Source: Nitrospira sp. (GTDB lineage: Bacteria; Nitrospirota; Nitrospiria; Nitrospirales; Nitrospiraceae). Taken from it: a stretch of DNA of 64,000 nt. Below the pieces are notes generated by a model. It saw nothing but the letters and a program-made list of their open reading frames with translations. It was not told the DNA's origin and searched no databases. Below are positions 49,702 to 58,090 of this stretch, one piece after another; position 1 is the first letter of the stretch; every line of letters begins with the position of its first letter. The stretch lies in the NCBI GenBank assembly GCA_024760525.1, contig CP060499.1:806001-870000 (forward strand), written 5' to 3'. A program made the position numbers and the translations under genes.

Positions 49702-51879
49702 ATGTACGAAACTGTCACAGATATCGACCAACTGCTGGATCGCCTCCAAAGCTATCAACCGGACGCCGATCTCGCTTTGGTGCGAAAGGCTTATCAGTTC
49801 TCCGCCAAAGCCCACGAAGGACAAACACGCCGCTCCGGCGAACCCTACGTAAAACATCCCGTGGCGGTGGCCGGTGTGTTGACGGCCCTCAAAACCGACG
49901 CCACAGCAATCGTGGCTGGACTCCTCCACGATACGTTGGAAGATACGGTGGCCACGGCCGATGAACTTCAACAGGAATTCGGCAAGGAAGTCGTCCAGCT
50001 CGTCGACGGAGTCACGAAGATCGGGAAGATCACCTTTCGAAGCTCCGAAGAGAAGCAGGCCGAAAACTTCCGCAAAATGGTGCTCTCGATGGCGGATGAT
50101 ATCCGCGTCGTGATCATCAAGCTGGCCGACCGACTCCACAATATGCGGACACTCGAACACCTTAAAGAAAGTAAGCGCCAAGAGATTGCACAGGAGACGC
50201 TGGAGATCTATGCGCCATTGGCCAACCGCATCGGAATCGGCTGGGTGAAGAACGAGCTCGAGGATCTCTGCCTCAAACATCTCAAGCCGGATGTCTACGA
50301 AACCTTGCGCGTCAGCGTCGCGAAGCGGGACGAAGATCGCCAGCAATATATCCAAGAGGTCCAAGCACTGGTCGAGAAGGCTCTGGTGGAAAACGGGCTG
50401 GCTGGGGCGGTGTACGGCAGGCCCAAGCATCTCTACGGCATCTATCAAAAGATGAAGAAGCAATCGATCTCGTTTGAAGAGGTCTATGACCTCACTGCGT
50501 TACGGATCATTACCGATACCAAGATGAACTGCTATGCGGTACTCGGGGTGATCCATTCGCTGTGGCGTCCGTTGCCGGGCCGTTTCAAGGATTACATCGC
50601 GATTCCCAAGTCCAATCTCTATCAGTCGCTCCATACGACCGTGGTCGGACCGAAAGGCGAGCATGTGGAATTTCAGATTCGCACTGAGGAGATGCACCGT
50701 GTGGCCGAATACGGGATCGCGGCCCATTGGAAATATAAGGAACAGGGGCGGGTGCAGGATAAAGACAGCAAAGCATTTGGATGGCTGAGGCAATTCATCG
50801 AATGGCAAAAGGACTTGCCGGATAACCGCCAATTCATGGATTCGGTGAAACTCGAGCTGTTCCACGACGTCGTGTACGTCTTTACGCCTAAGGGAATGGT
50901 GAAAGAGCTGCCCAAGGGGGCGACCCCGGTGGATTTTGCGTATGCCATTCATACGGAAGTGGGCGATCACTGTGTCGGTGCGAAGGTCAACGGTAAGATC
51001 GTTCCGCTCAAGCATGAGGTGACGAGCGGTGATACCATCGAGATCCTGACGTCGTCCAATCAGACTCCGCACAAGGACTGGCTCAAGTTCGTCCGAACGT
51101 CACGGGCAAAAACAAAAATCAAACATTGGATCAAAGCGGAGGAACAGAAGCGAAGCCTGGAAATCGGCCGGCGCTTGCTCGAAGCGGAGATCCGTCGTCA
51201 TGGGTTAGCTCCGGCACAAGTGTTGAAGTCCGATTCACTGCTCGAGATCGCCAAACAAGAAGGATATGAATCGACTGACGAACTGGCCGCAGCCGTTGGA
51301 TTCGGCAATGTCGCCACGGCTCAAATCGTCGGAAGGTTGATCACCCCTGCATCCGGGAATGCGCCTGTTCAGCCGGAACCTGTGACCCTCCCAAAAGTCC
51401 CAAGCCGGGGAAGAGAAGAACGGGGAGTTCAGGTGAAGGGCGGCCGTGATCTTTTGATGCAACTGTCCCGCTGCTGTAATCCGGTTCCCGGTGACAAAAT
51501 CTTGGGATACATCACCCGCGGAAGGGGTCTGACAATTCATTCTGTCGACTGCCCTAACTTGGAAGCGTTAGATTATGATCGAGAACGGTTGGTTGAAGTG
51601 GAATGGGATACCGCCACGCCCAGCCAACACGCGGTAAAAATCGCCGTGATTGCGGAGGATAAGACCGGGGTCCTGGCGAATGTCTCGTCGGCCATCGCTG
51701 AGTGTCAGGCGAACATCAGCCGGGCCGAAATCATCACCAGGGAAGACCGCAAAGCCGAGCTGGATTTCGTGGTCGAGGTTGCCGATACGGATCACCTGAA
51801 TCGAGTGTTGAAAGCCATCGAACGGGTAGAGGGTGTCATTACGGCGAGACGTCTGAGATCTTGGAGACAAAAATCATGA
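49702..51879 (+). CDS. Bifunctional (p)ppGpp synthetase/hydrolase (Rel/SpoT)
   Basis: A 725-residue stringent-response enzyme with the full domain set. The HD hydrolase has intact metal motifs (YVKHPVAVAGVL, GLLHDTLEDT). The synthetase domain has KHLYGIYQKMKKQ, YDLTALRIITDT, GRFKDYIAIPKSNLYQSLHT and EFQIRTEEMH, with the RFKD form typical of bifunctional Rel. TGS (VYVFTPKGMVKELPKGATPV), a helical/zinc-finger region (LSRCCNPVPGDKILGYITRG) and a C-terminal ACT domain (VLANVSSAIAECQANISRAE) follow. It is the only such enzyme in the window. Confidence 0.95.
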   Translation: MYETVTDIDQLLDRLQSYQPDADLALVRKAYQFSAKAHEGQTRRSGEPYVKHPVAVAGVLTALKTDATAIVAGLLHDTLEDTVATADELQQEFGKEVVQLVDGVTKIGKITFRSSEEKQAENFRKMVLSMADDIRVVIIKLADRLHNMRTLEHLKESKRQEIAQETLEIYAPLANRIGIGWVKNELEDLCLKHLKPDVYETLRVSVAKRDEDRQQYIQEVQALVEKALVENGLAGAVYGRPKHLYGIYQKMKKQSISFEEVYDLTALRIITDTKMNCYAVLGVIHSLWRPLPGRFKDYIAIPKSNLYQSLHTTVVGPKGEHVEFQIRTEEMHRVAEYGIAAHWKYKEQGRVQDKDSKAFGWLRQFIEWQKDLPDNRQFMDSVKLELFHDVVYVFTPKGMVKELPKGATPVDFAYAIHTEVGDHCVGAKVNGKIVPLKHEVTSGDTIEILTSSNQTPHKDWLKFVRTSRAKTKIKHWIKAEEQKRSLEIGRRLLEAEIRRHGLAPAQVLKSDSLLEIAKQEGYESTDELAAAVGFGNVATAQIVGRLITPASGNAPVQPEPVTLPKVPSRGREERGVQVKGGRDLLMQLSRCCNPVPGDKILGYITRGRGLTIHSVDCPNLEALDYDRERLVEVEWDTATPSQHAVKIAVIAEDKTGVLANVSSAIAECQANISRAEIITREDRKAELDFVVEVADTDHLNRVLKAIERVEGVITARRLRSWRQKS

Positions 51880-51902
51880 GCGAGTGCGTCGCAGGAATAG
51901 AC

Positions 51903-52379
51903 TTAGGGTCTGCCGAACAGTAATTTTGTTCCTTTCTCGATCTTATACCCATCAATCGTACCGCCTGCAATCTCGAGGACGTACACGGCATCATCGCTAT
52001 TCGGACGATATTGAGGACATGAATCGTCGGTCTTGGTGCAAATCGGCACGTTCCGTTCGACATGCGTGACTCGCTTTTTATCGTCCAACCAGATCAGATC
52101 GAGCGCAATCTTGGTATTCTTCATCCAAAATGACCACGCCTGGGGTTCGCTAAAAAAGAACAACATCCCATGGTCTTTCTCGAGGTGATCTCGGTACATG
52201 AGGCCCTGAGCACGCTTTCTCGGCGTGTCGGCGATTTCGGCCTGAATGGTGACGCCTGAAGGAGTCTGGATCGAGACGAGCCCGGAATCGGCCGCGAGAC
52301 CGATTGGAATAGTGCCGAAGAGTGACCCGGTGAACACCAAGGCGCAAAGAGCGAGGAACGAAGGAGCCCTGCCACACAT
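51903..52379 (-). CDS. DUF192 family exported protein
   Basis: A 158-residue protein with an N-terminal signal peptide (LALCALVFTGSLFGTIPIGL, cleavage after AADS region). The DUF192 domain is complete: TPRKRAQGLMYRDHLEKDHG, MLFFFSEPQAWSFWMKNTKI, DLIWLDDKKRVTHVERNVP and YVLEIAGGTIDGYKIEKGTK. Function unknown; some members are linked to surface or halophilic adaptation. It is convergent with rel (24-base gap). The promoter places transcription start at or next to the ATG, so the mRNA may be leaderless. Confidence 0.87.
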   Translation of the reverse strand: MCGRAPSFLALCALVFTGSLFGTIPIGLAADSGLVSIQTPSGVTIQAEIADTPRKRAQGLMYRDHLEKDHGMLFFFSEPQAWSFWMKNTKIALDLIWLDDKKRVTHVERNVPICTKTDDSCPQYRPNSDDAVYVLEIAGGTIDGYKIEKGTKLLFGRP

Positions 52380-52385
52380 GAGCGC

Positions 52386-52414
52386 ATCGTAATGATCGCC
52401 TCCTCTTCAGTCAA
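52386..52414 (-). promoter_or_regulatory. Promoter of the DUF192 gene
   Basis: Minus strand: TTGACT (52414-52409), 17-base spacer, TACGAT (52391-52386). The start codon begins at 52379, about seven bases past the -10 box. Confidence 0.5.
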
Positions 52415-52525
52415 GAAGGCCATCCGATGAAAATGGCGGCCGGCCCGTCTCCGGTTCCGCGAATATTGCAATCATGTCGGAGGTTGTGCCATCCTCCTCC
52501 GGCCGGATTCGACAGAGAGGAAACT

Positions 52526-52711
52526 ATGCAGGAAAAACGGCGGGTGCTCTATAAAAAGGGAGTGTTCGTGTGTCCAGGATGTCGCCAATCTTACGTCCAG
52601 GAGAAATGGATTGAAGAATGGCGGATTCGTTGCCATCGCTGCACGTATCGTGGAACGCTGACGGAAGTGTCGGTTGAAGAACACATGGAGGAAGAAACGT
52701 TTCGGCACTAG
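52526..52711 (+). CDS. Small zinc-ribbon-like protein
   Basis: A 61-residue protein from ATG 52526 with AGAGG at spacing 5. Two CxxC pairs (CPGC and CHRC, 21 residues apart) in FVCPGCRQSYVQEKWIEEWR and RCHRCTYRGT would bind one zinc ion as a ribbon. A glutamate-rich C-terminus (EVSVEEHMEEETFRH) follows. No named family recognised. It might bind RNA or a protein partner; context gives no hint. Confidence 0.7.
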   Translation: MQEKRRVLYKKGVFVCPGCRQSYVQEKWIEEWRIRCHRCTYRGTLTEVSVEEHMEEETFRH

Positions 52712-52747
52712 CGCCTCTCGTTTCTCCCATATCCTGGTCGTGACGTT

Positions 52748-53395
52748 GTGCCATCACACCAAATACGGACCGCTAGGCTGAGTGAGTGGAAGTGGCGGCG
52801 TCTCTTGGTCGTCGCGCTGACGCTGGTCACGGTTTGCGCCGGCTGTGTATCGAAGTCTTTAGCGGACGAAGCCTCACCGTCGATCAAAATCCTCGTGACT
52901 TACCATTCTCTCTCGGGAAACACCGAACGTATGGCAGAAGCAGTGGTCGCCGGCGCACGATCCGTCTCGGGCACCGAGGTTGTGGTCAAGCGTGTCGGAC
53001 AGGTGACCGCGGAGGAACTGTTTGCCGCCGATGCGGTAGTGGTCGGCTCGCCCGTGTATTGGTCCAACATGTCAGGGGAGGTGAAAACCTTCTTCGATAA
53101 CTGGCAATTCAAGTTCGGTGTCTTTCCTGAATTCAAGATGAAGAACAAGGTCGGTGCAGCCTTCGCCACAGGGGGGCAAATCTCAGGGGGTAAGGAAGTC
53201 ACCATGTTGACCATTCTTGCCGCAATGCTTGGGAATCAAATGATTGTGGTGAGCGGCGGTGGCGCGTTCGGGGCGTCGGCGACAACCGAGGGTGACAGCC
53301 CAGGGATCGATAATAAGGAGCTTGCAGAGGCCAAAGCGTTAGGCCAACGTGTGGCCGAGGTCACGAAGCTCGTCAGAGTTGGTTCGCCGCGTTGA
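52748..53395 (+). CDS. Flavodoxin / WrbA-like quinone reductase with signal sequence
   Basis: A 215-residue protein with GTG start 52748. The N-terminus has arginine-rich then hydrophobic residues (WRRLLVVALTLVTVCAGC), a signal or lipoprotein sequence with a non-standard lipobox. The FMN-binding flavodoxin domain follows: phosphate loop YHSLSGNTERMAEAV, VVGSPVYWSNMSGEVKTFFD, and FATGGQISGGKEVT with the WrbA-type SGGGAFGASATTEG. WrbA proteins reduce quinones with NAD(P)H in the cytoplasm; an exported form is unusual because FMN would have to be bound outside. Confidence 0.82.
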   Translation: MPSHQIRTARLSEWKWRRLLVVALTLVTVCAGCVSKSLADEASPSIKILVTYHSLSGNTERMAEAVVAGARSVSGTEVVVKRVGQVTAEELFAADAVVVGSPVYWSNMSGEVKTFFDNWQFKFGVFPEFKMKNKVGAAFATGGQISGGKEVTMLTILAAMLGNQMIVVSGGGAFGASATTEGDSPGIDNKELAEAKALGQRVAEVTKLVRVGSPR

Positions 53396-53469
53396 ATTAT
53401 CCTGTGAAAGATGCGAGGAAGGGACACGGAATCTCTTCTCGTAAACCGGCGCGTGCGGGGAACGGATGG

Positions 53470-53667
53470 TTACCGGTCCACAGTGCTGGTCGCTGCCCCT
53501 TGGACCGCGATCTCTACAAATTCATGAATATTCCTCGCGCAGCGGCCACAACTGCCGCTTTGCTTGAGGCCAAACTTGGATTTGAGCTGACATGGCATCA
53601 CAAATCCTGCTCGCCCTGCTTCACGAACATCAGCTTCTGTAATTCCTTTGCACAAGCAAACGTACAT
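53470..53667 (-). CDS. bfd: Bacterioferritin-associated ferredoxin (BFD-like [2Fe-2S] protein)
   Basis: A 65-residue protein from ATG 53667 with GGAGGAG just upstream. The pattern MYVCLCKGITEADVREA near the start and CGRCARNIHEFVE near the end gives the four [2Fe-2S] cysteines in the CxC...CxxC arrangement of BFD. BFD reduces bacterioferritin to release stored iron. A Fur-box-like palindrome and a promoter lie directly upstream, in line with induction by iron shortage. No bacterioferritin gene is in the window. Confidence 0.87.
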   Translation of the reverse strand: MYVCLCKGITEADVREAGRAGFVMPCQLKSKFGLKQSGSCGRCARNIHEFVEIAVQGAATSTVDR

Positions 53668-53689
53668 CTCTCCTCCAGATGAACGATTA

Positions 53690-53732
53690 TGAGAAGCATT
53701 CTCAGTATTTCATGACTTCGAGAATTTGTCAA
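53690..53732 (-). promoter_or_regulatory. bfd promoter with Fur-box-like palindrome
   Basis: Minus strand: -35 TTGACA (53732-53727), 17-base spacer, -10 AATACT (53709-53704). The palindrome TGAGAAGCATTCTCA (53690-53704) matches 12 of 15 positions of the 7-1-7 Fur core TGATAATCATTATCA and covers the start of transcription, where a repressor would block it. Confidence 0.6.
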
Positions 53733-53791
53733 GTCCTTCCCAGGCGGTAACCAGAATCAAGGATTCACTTTGTAGATTCGACGGATAGAGG

Positions 53792-55591
53792 CTACGAGAG
53801 GGTCAGTTCCAGCTGATCGACCATATCTCGGACGGTATTGAATCCCGACTGCCAAAAAGCCTCTGATCCCATATCAACCCCCACCTTGCTCAGGATGTCT
53901 TGCGGCGATTGAGATCCTCCGGTTGCGAGCAGGTCGAGATACTTCGGAATGAATGACGCTCCTTGCTCTTTATACATGCGGTAAAGAGCCAACACGAGCA
54001 GATTGCCGAAGCTATACGCGTAGCAGTAGAACGGGCTGGCGAAAATATGGGGAATCGTGACCCACTCCCATTGAAACTCGTCGGGCACCTGTACGCTCTT
54101 GCCGAATTGCTGCCGCAGTTCCGCTAAATAGGCCTGCGCCAGCTGATCGCCCGTCGCACCGTCCGCCACCATGTGGTGGGCCATCTTTTCAAACCGAACG
54201 AAATAGGCCTGGCGTAGGACGGTGGCATAGATATCATCCAACTGATTGAGGAGCAGGCCCTGTCGTACGGACTTGTTTTGCTCTTGCGAGATCAGCGCAT
54301 CTGAGAGAATGCGCTCGCCGAACACCGATGCGGTTTCTGCCAACGGGAGTGTCGAATGAAAGGTGTAGACCGAATGGTCTTGTGCCATCATCCCATGGAC
54401 GGCATGGCCAAGTTCGTGCGCCATGGTGGCGATGTCTCGGGCTTCACCCGTGAAATTCAACATGACATACGGGGTCAGGCCCGGGGCCACACTATAGCAG
54501 TAAGCACCGCCAAGCTTACCTGGGCGTGTTGGTCCATCGATATGCCGCGCTCGAAAGACCTCTTCGGCCAGATCTGCCAGGCGGGGAGAAAACTCGCGAT
54601 AGGCCTCGAGTACCATCGCGACGGCATCGGCGTACCGATACTTCTTCGCCTCTACCCGATGGGGCGCATAAATGTGATATCGGCTCATCGGCCTGAGCTT
54701 GCAGATCTTCGCTTTCAACCTGAAGTACGCGTGGAAGATATCGGCATTCTTCGCGCAGGTCTCCAACAGGACATCAACCGCGTGATCCGGAATATCATTG
54801 CCGAGATTGCGAGTGGCAATGGGAGAGGAGAACTTCCGAAGTCCTACGTTCTCGGACTTCCAATCGTTGACGAGAGTTCGATACATCTCCCCGAGTAGAT
54901 CGCGTTGCGCGGAAAATACGCGGTAAAGTTCTTTGTAAGCAGCCTGTCGGACAGCAGCCTTGGGGCTCCGGACGTAGCTCATGAGTTCTTCGCGGTTCAT
55001 GGAGCGCGTCTTCCCGCCGATCCTCATCGTAAAAGTCAGCCCGTTAGTCACCACGTCATAGAATGTATTGACGGCGCTGCGTCCGGTGACATTCTTTACG
55101 TTGATGATTTTCTCTTCCGGTTCGGAAAGCGTATGAGGCTTATAGCGTCTGATCGTCTGCAAGTAATATCGCAGGTCGCCGGTATCGGCCATCAGTCGCT
55201 CGGCATTGACATCGTCAACTTCCTGCCACCACAGATCGAAGAAGAGCAGGCGATTATTCAGCGCGGTGAGTCGCTCTTCCACTTGTGTCTTGAAAGAGCG
55301 TGACGTCGGGTATGTAGTGTTTTCTGAGAACCACAGATAGGCGAACGCGCCAAGCCGAGCTGAGCCCTCTGCGATCGACTCGGTGAGCTTCAGAATCGCT
55401 CTGAAGTCATCGCCGGCCATTGTCGCCTGCAGCTGGGGACGAACCGACTCGACTTGCCTGACTTGTGCATCAAGATCCGCCAAGTGCCGTTCCAAGTCCT
55501 TCGATGGGTCTTTAACCAGGTGAGTGAGATCCCACTGGTCTGATACCGTGGAACCGGAATGTCTACGACGGACGGGACGTCGAGCGGTCAT
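53792..55591 (-). CDS. pepF: Oligoendopeptidase F (M3 family)
   Basis: A 599-residue zinc peptidase. ATG 55591 has AAGGAG at spacing 7 and is preferred to TTG 55597. The HExxH zinc site is in TMAHELGHAVHGMMAQDH, with the third ligand Glu in LAETASVFGERI. The N-terminal helical domain (QWDLTHLVKDPSKDLERHLA) and the C-terminal WVTIPHIFASPFYCYAYSFG are typical. It cleaves short peptides in the cytoplasm. It is a stand-alone gene; the arginine-rich first ten residues are atypical but carry no signal. Confidence 0.93.
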   Translation of the reverse strand: MTARRPVRRRHSGSTVSDQWDLTHLVKDPSKDLERHLADLDAQVRQVESVRPQLQATMAGDDFRAILKLTESIAEGSARLGAFAYLWFSENTTYPTSRSFKTQVEERLTALNNRLLFFDLWWQEVDDVNAERLMADTGDLRYYLQTIRRYKPHTLSEPEEKIINVKNVTGRSAVNTFYDVVTNGLTFTMRIGGKTRSMNREELMSYVRSPKAAVRQAAYKELYRVFSAQRDLLGEMYRTLVNDWKSENVGLRKFSSPIATRNLGNDIPDHAVDVLLETCAKNADIFHAYFRLKAKICKLRPMSRYHIYAPHRVEAKKYRYADAVAMVLEAYREFSPRLADLAEEVFRARHIDGPTRPGKLGGAYCYSVAPGLTPYVMLNFTGEARDIATMAHELGHAVHGMMAQDHSVYTFHSTLPLAETASVFGERILSDALISQEQNKSVRQGLLLNQLDDIYATVLRQAYFVRFEKMAHHMVADGATGDQLAQAYLAELRQQFGKSVQVPDEFQWEWVTIPHIFASPFYCYAYSFGNLLVLALYRMYKEQGASFIPKYLDLLATGGSQSPQDILSKVGVDMGSEAFWQSGFNTVRDMVDQLELTLS

Positions 55592-55698
55592 TGCCAATCT
55601 CCTTACGTGAAGCTCATATCGTGGGCACGGAACATCTTATCACCAAGCTGCGCCGTGATTGGAGAGAATCCTCAAGCGTAAACAGAAATACCGCGGCG

Positions 55699-55727
55699 TT
55701 GACAGTCAATCGTCGAGATGCAAAAAT
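55699..55727 (+). promoter_or_regulatory. Promoter of the 55746 gene
   Basis: TTGACA (55699-55704), 17-base spacer, AAAAAT (55722-55727); start codon 19 bases downstream of the -10 box. Confidence 0.5.
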
Positions 55728-55745
55728 CTCTTGAGCCGGTAAGAA

Positions 55746-56078
55746 ATGAACGAGCAGGAACTCCATCGTGTCGTTCAGTATGTGACCGCCAGCACGTCCT
55801 ATGCGCGTGAGACCGTGGCGGATATACTGCACACAGGTCTAGGCGAGCTCTCGACGCTGGCCACACATTCCACCAGATCATTCGAGCGGGATGCGCTGCT
55901 CGAATACGTGTCACAGTGGACGATCAAACGAACGGGACAGCCGGAACCATTGGTACGTGAAGTATTGGGCTGTGCTGGACGTTGGTTGGATGCAGCGTAC
56001 GCTGAGATTGCCGCGCAACGGCCGGATGTCTTGGGTGAGTCTCCGGAGGACGACGAAGGCAGCGAGCCGGTCTCATGA
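55746..56078 (+). CDS. Helical protein of unknown function
   Basis: A 110-residue soluble, mainly helical protein (MNEQELHRVVQYVTASTSYA onward, then TVADILHTGLGELSTLA and VREVLGCAGRWLDAAYAEIA), with an acidic tail ESPEDDEGSEPVS. The repeated TxxxVxDILxxGLxEL style suggests a DNA-binding-like helical bundle, but no family is recognised. A good promoter precedes it and the next gene follows after 51 bases. Confidence 0.6.
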   Translation: MNEQELHRVVQYVTASTSYARETVADILHTGLGELSTLATHSTRSFERDALLEYVSQWTIKRTGQPEPLVREVLGCAGRWLDAAYAEIAAQRPDVLGESPEDDEGSEPVS

Positions 56079-56129
56079 CCGTCGTTGGTCCCTCGCGGGG
56101 CGACGGCTCACGGGACAGGGAAAGGCGCG

Positions 56130-56978
56130 ATGACATCCTGGCGGCCTCGACGCACGATCAAACTGCGTTCCCGCTTGTACGGCTTGCATGGTATTCCTGC
56201 GATAACCGCCGAGCGTCATCTCCAAAAGGGGCTTCCTCGCCATCTCAATGACCATTTGAATCTGCTGCATGGAAACTGTTCCGATCACTCAAGCCGGCTT
56301 AGACTCGGACGACTTCTTCATCGCCTCACCCATCACGATTCCGGCGTACAAGAATCCGCCTTGGCGGAGTTGGAGTTGGCCACGCAGTTGATTCGTGTCG
56401 GACTCCACGTCGCATTTCTGCCCGAGTCACTAGCTCGAACAGCCGACCTTGAATGTCGTCATGAATCGGAACGGTTTTTTGTAGAGGTGACGGCGATGGT
56501 CGGTTCCGCCGAACGACGACGGCTTCCGCTTCGCGTTGTCATGAACGGCGAAGAAGACGGTGTGGAAACAGATCGTGGCGTGCTGTTGATCCACCGAATC
56601 TCGGCTCGCATCAGGCAAAAGGCCAGGCAGCTTGCCGACTACTGCGAACCGGTACTTTTGAGCATCTCGATTCCGAGGGCGGACCTCCGGGGTGGGCATC
56701 AAGGACGGCGAGAGCAGATTCGAATGGACGTGAAGGCCCTGGCCGGCTCCATAACCGTTGATCTGATGAAACTTCGACATCTCAGCGCCGTCCTGATTTC
56801 ACTCTGGGATGTGGAGCCGATTCCCTCGCGCGCGGCGCTGAGGCTTACGAATGTCGAGGTGATCGAACGGGCCAAGCACCAGCAGACTCAGCCGCGCGTC
56901 CGCATGCTGATTCGGAACCCCAGAGCTTCAGTTCCGCTCTCCGAAGCTCAGACTGCCTCAGTCAGGCAAACGCTATAG
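56130..56978 (+). CDS. Protein of unknown function with a possible degenerate nuclease fold
   Basis: A 282-residue protein from ATG 56130, preceded by AGGGAAAGG. The first 80 residues are basic and histidine-rich. From about residue 85 the pattern ALAELELATQLIRVGLHVAF, then ADLECRHESERFFVEVTAM resembles the core of PD-(D/E)xK nucleases (E in the first helix, D in strand two, ExT instead of ExK in strand three). If so the active site is altered. The rest is rich in arginine. Context gives no further clue. Confidence 0.55.
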   Translation: MTSWRPRRTIKLRSRLYGLHGIPAITAERHLQKGLPRHLNDHLNLLHGNCSDHSSRLRLGRLLHRLTHHDSGVQESALAELELATQLIRVGLHVAFLPESLARTADLECRHESERFFVEVTAMVGSAERRRLPLRVVMNGEEDGVETDRGVLLIHRISARIRQKARQLADYCEPVLLSISIPRADLRGGHQGRREQIRMDVKALAGSITVDLMKLRHLSAVLISLWDVEPIPSRAALRLTNVEVIERAKHQQTQPRVRMLIRNPRASVPLSEAQTASVRQTL

Positions 56979-56996
56979 CTCCTTCGCCATGTGGAG

Positions 56997-57590
56997 TTAT
57001 CTCGGCGCCTTCCGCGCGTTGTAAATGCGGCCTCCGGCTTGCCGATAACGCTGGAAGACGGCGATGGCATCTTTGCGGCAAACGTCTCGGATCACGGAGA
57101 CCCCGCGCTGTTCAAATGCCGCCACCCAGTTCCTGGGTTTCGGTCCTTCGTCGAACCCGATCGCTGCGGCATCGTGACTTCTGGCGCCGCAGACAATCTT
57201 GCGAACACCGGACCACAGGATTGCGCCATAACACATGGCACACGGCTCACAACTGGTGATCAACTCGAGTTTCGGCAGGCCGGTTGCGCTGAGATCAAAG
57301 TGTTCCAGGACGCGGTGGGCATTCGCCAGCGCAACGGTTTCGGCGTGGGCCAGCGAGCAATTCGACGATTCGACGAGATTCACGCCCACGGCGACGAGCC
57401 GCCCGGTCCGAGTTTCGAAGATGGCCGCGCCGAATGGTCCGCCGGTCCTGGACGTCACATTGGTCATCGCAAGCTGGATGGCAAATCGCATGCGATCGAC
57501 AGCCGCAACAATAGGTGTTTGGCGGCGCGCAAGACGGACGGCCCAGGCTGGAAGGCGAAAGGGAGAAGCGGACGACCATCCGGATTTCAC
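56997..57590 (-). CDS. Nucleoside/guanine deaminase (cytidine-deaminase fold)
   Basis: A 197-residue zinc hydrolase. GTG 57590 overlaps the TPR gene stop as GTGA, so it is probably translated by coupling; frames further upstream lie inside the TPR gene. Zinc ligands H82 with catalytic E84 (SLAHAETVAL) and C117, C120 (CEPCAMC) are intact. The order GGPFGAAIF, NLVESSNCSLAHAE and SCEPCAMCYGAILWSG is closest to guanine deaminase (GuaD) rather than tRNA adenosine deaminase. A guanine-to-xanthine activity is therefore the first guess. A 30-residue N-terminal extension is unusual. Confidence 0.85.
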   Translation of the reverse strand: MKSGWSSASPFRLPAWAVRLARRQTPIVAAVDRMRFAIQLAMTNVTSRTGGPFGAAIFETRTGRLVAVGVNLVESSNCSLAHAETVALANAHRVLEHFDLSATGLPKLELITSCEPCAMCYGAILWSGVRKIVCGARSHDAAAIGFDEGPKPRNWVAAFEQRGVSVIRDVCRKDAIAVFQRYRQAGGRIYNARKAPR

Positions 57591-57904
57591 GACGTGAGAG
57601 AAAGCTGTAACGCATCGAGATGCTTCGTGACCATGGCATCGCCGTTTTTGGTGGATACGTCGATGCCTGTCGCGCAGACGGTTCGGCATTCTTCCAGGCG
57701 TCCCAGCTTCTGGAGTGATTGGGCGAGCGCGAGATAGGCGGCCGAATAGGTCGGCTTTACCGTGACGCACTGACGCAAGGATTTGGCTGCTTCTTCGAAA
57801 TTGCCGTCATCCATGTAGGCTTTCCCCAAGCCGAACCAGGCCACATCATCGTTGGGATCCATGACCAGAATTTTCTTGAGCGGCTCGATCCGGGGATTGG
57901 GCAT
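57587..57904 (-). CDS. Small TPR protein
   Basis: A 105-residue protein from ATG 57904 with AAGGAG at spacing 7. Two to three TPR units are visible: DDVAWFGLGKAYMDDGNFEE and YSAAYLALAQSLQKLGRLEE. No signal peptide. Its stop overlaps the deaminase start (GTGA), so the two form one unit; a functional link is not obvious. Confidence 0.78.
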   Translation of the reverse strand: MPNPRIEPLKKILVMDPNDDVAWFGLGKAYMDDGNFEEAAKSLRQCVTVKPTYSAAYLALAQSLQKLGRLEECRTVCATGIDVSTKNGDAMVTKHLDALQLSLTS

Positions 57905-58090
57905 TTCGTGACTCCTTATCGTCGCGACCGCTGGCGGACGGTATCATGCGCATCGCGCATTGTCTATGGCGTTTTCTGCATGATAATCTGACAGTATAGC
58001 TCGAATCTCATCGTTCATATCTCGTGTGACGCGTGGTGCTCTGATTTTTCGAGATACGCTTTACGAACGACCATCGACATAGTGGATCAC

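Noticed and set aside
53392..53682. Plus-strand frame over the bfd locus
   Set aside because: The minus strand encodes a clear BFD with promoter, Fur-like site and ribosome site; the plus-strand frame shows no features.
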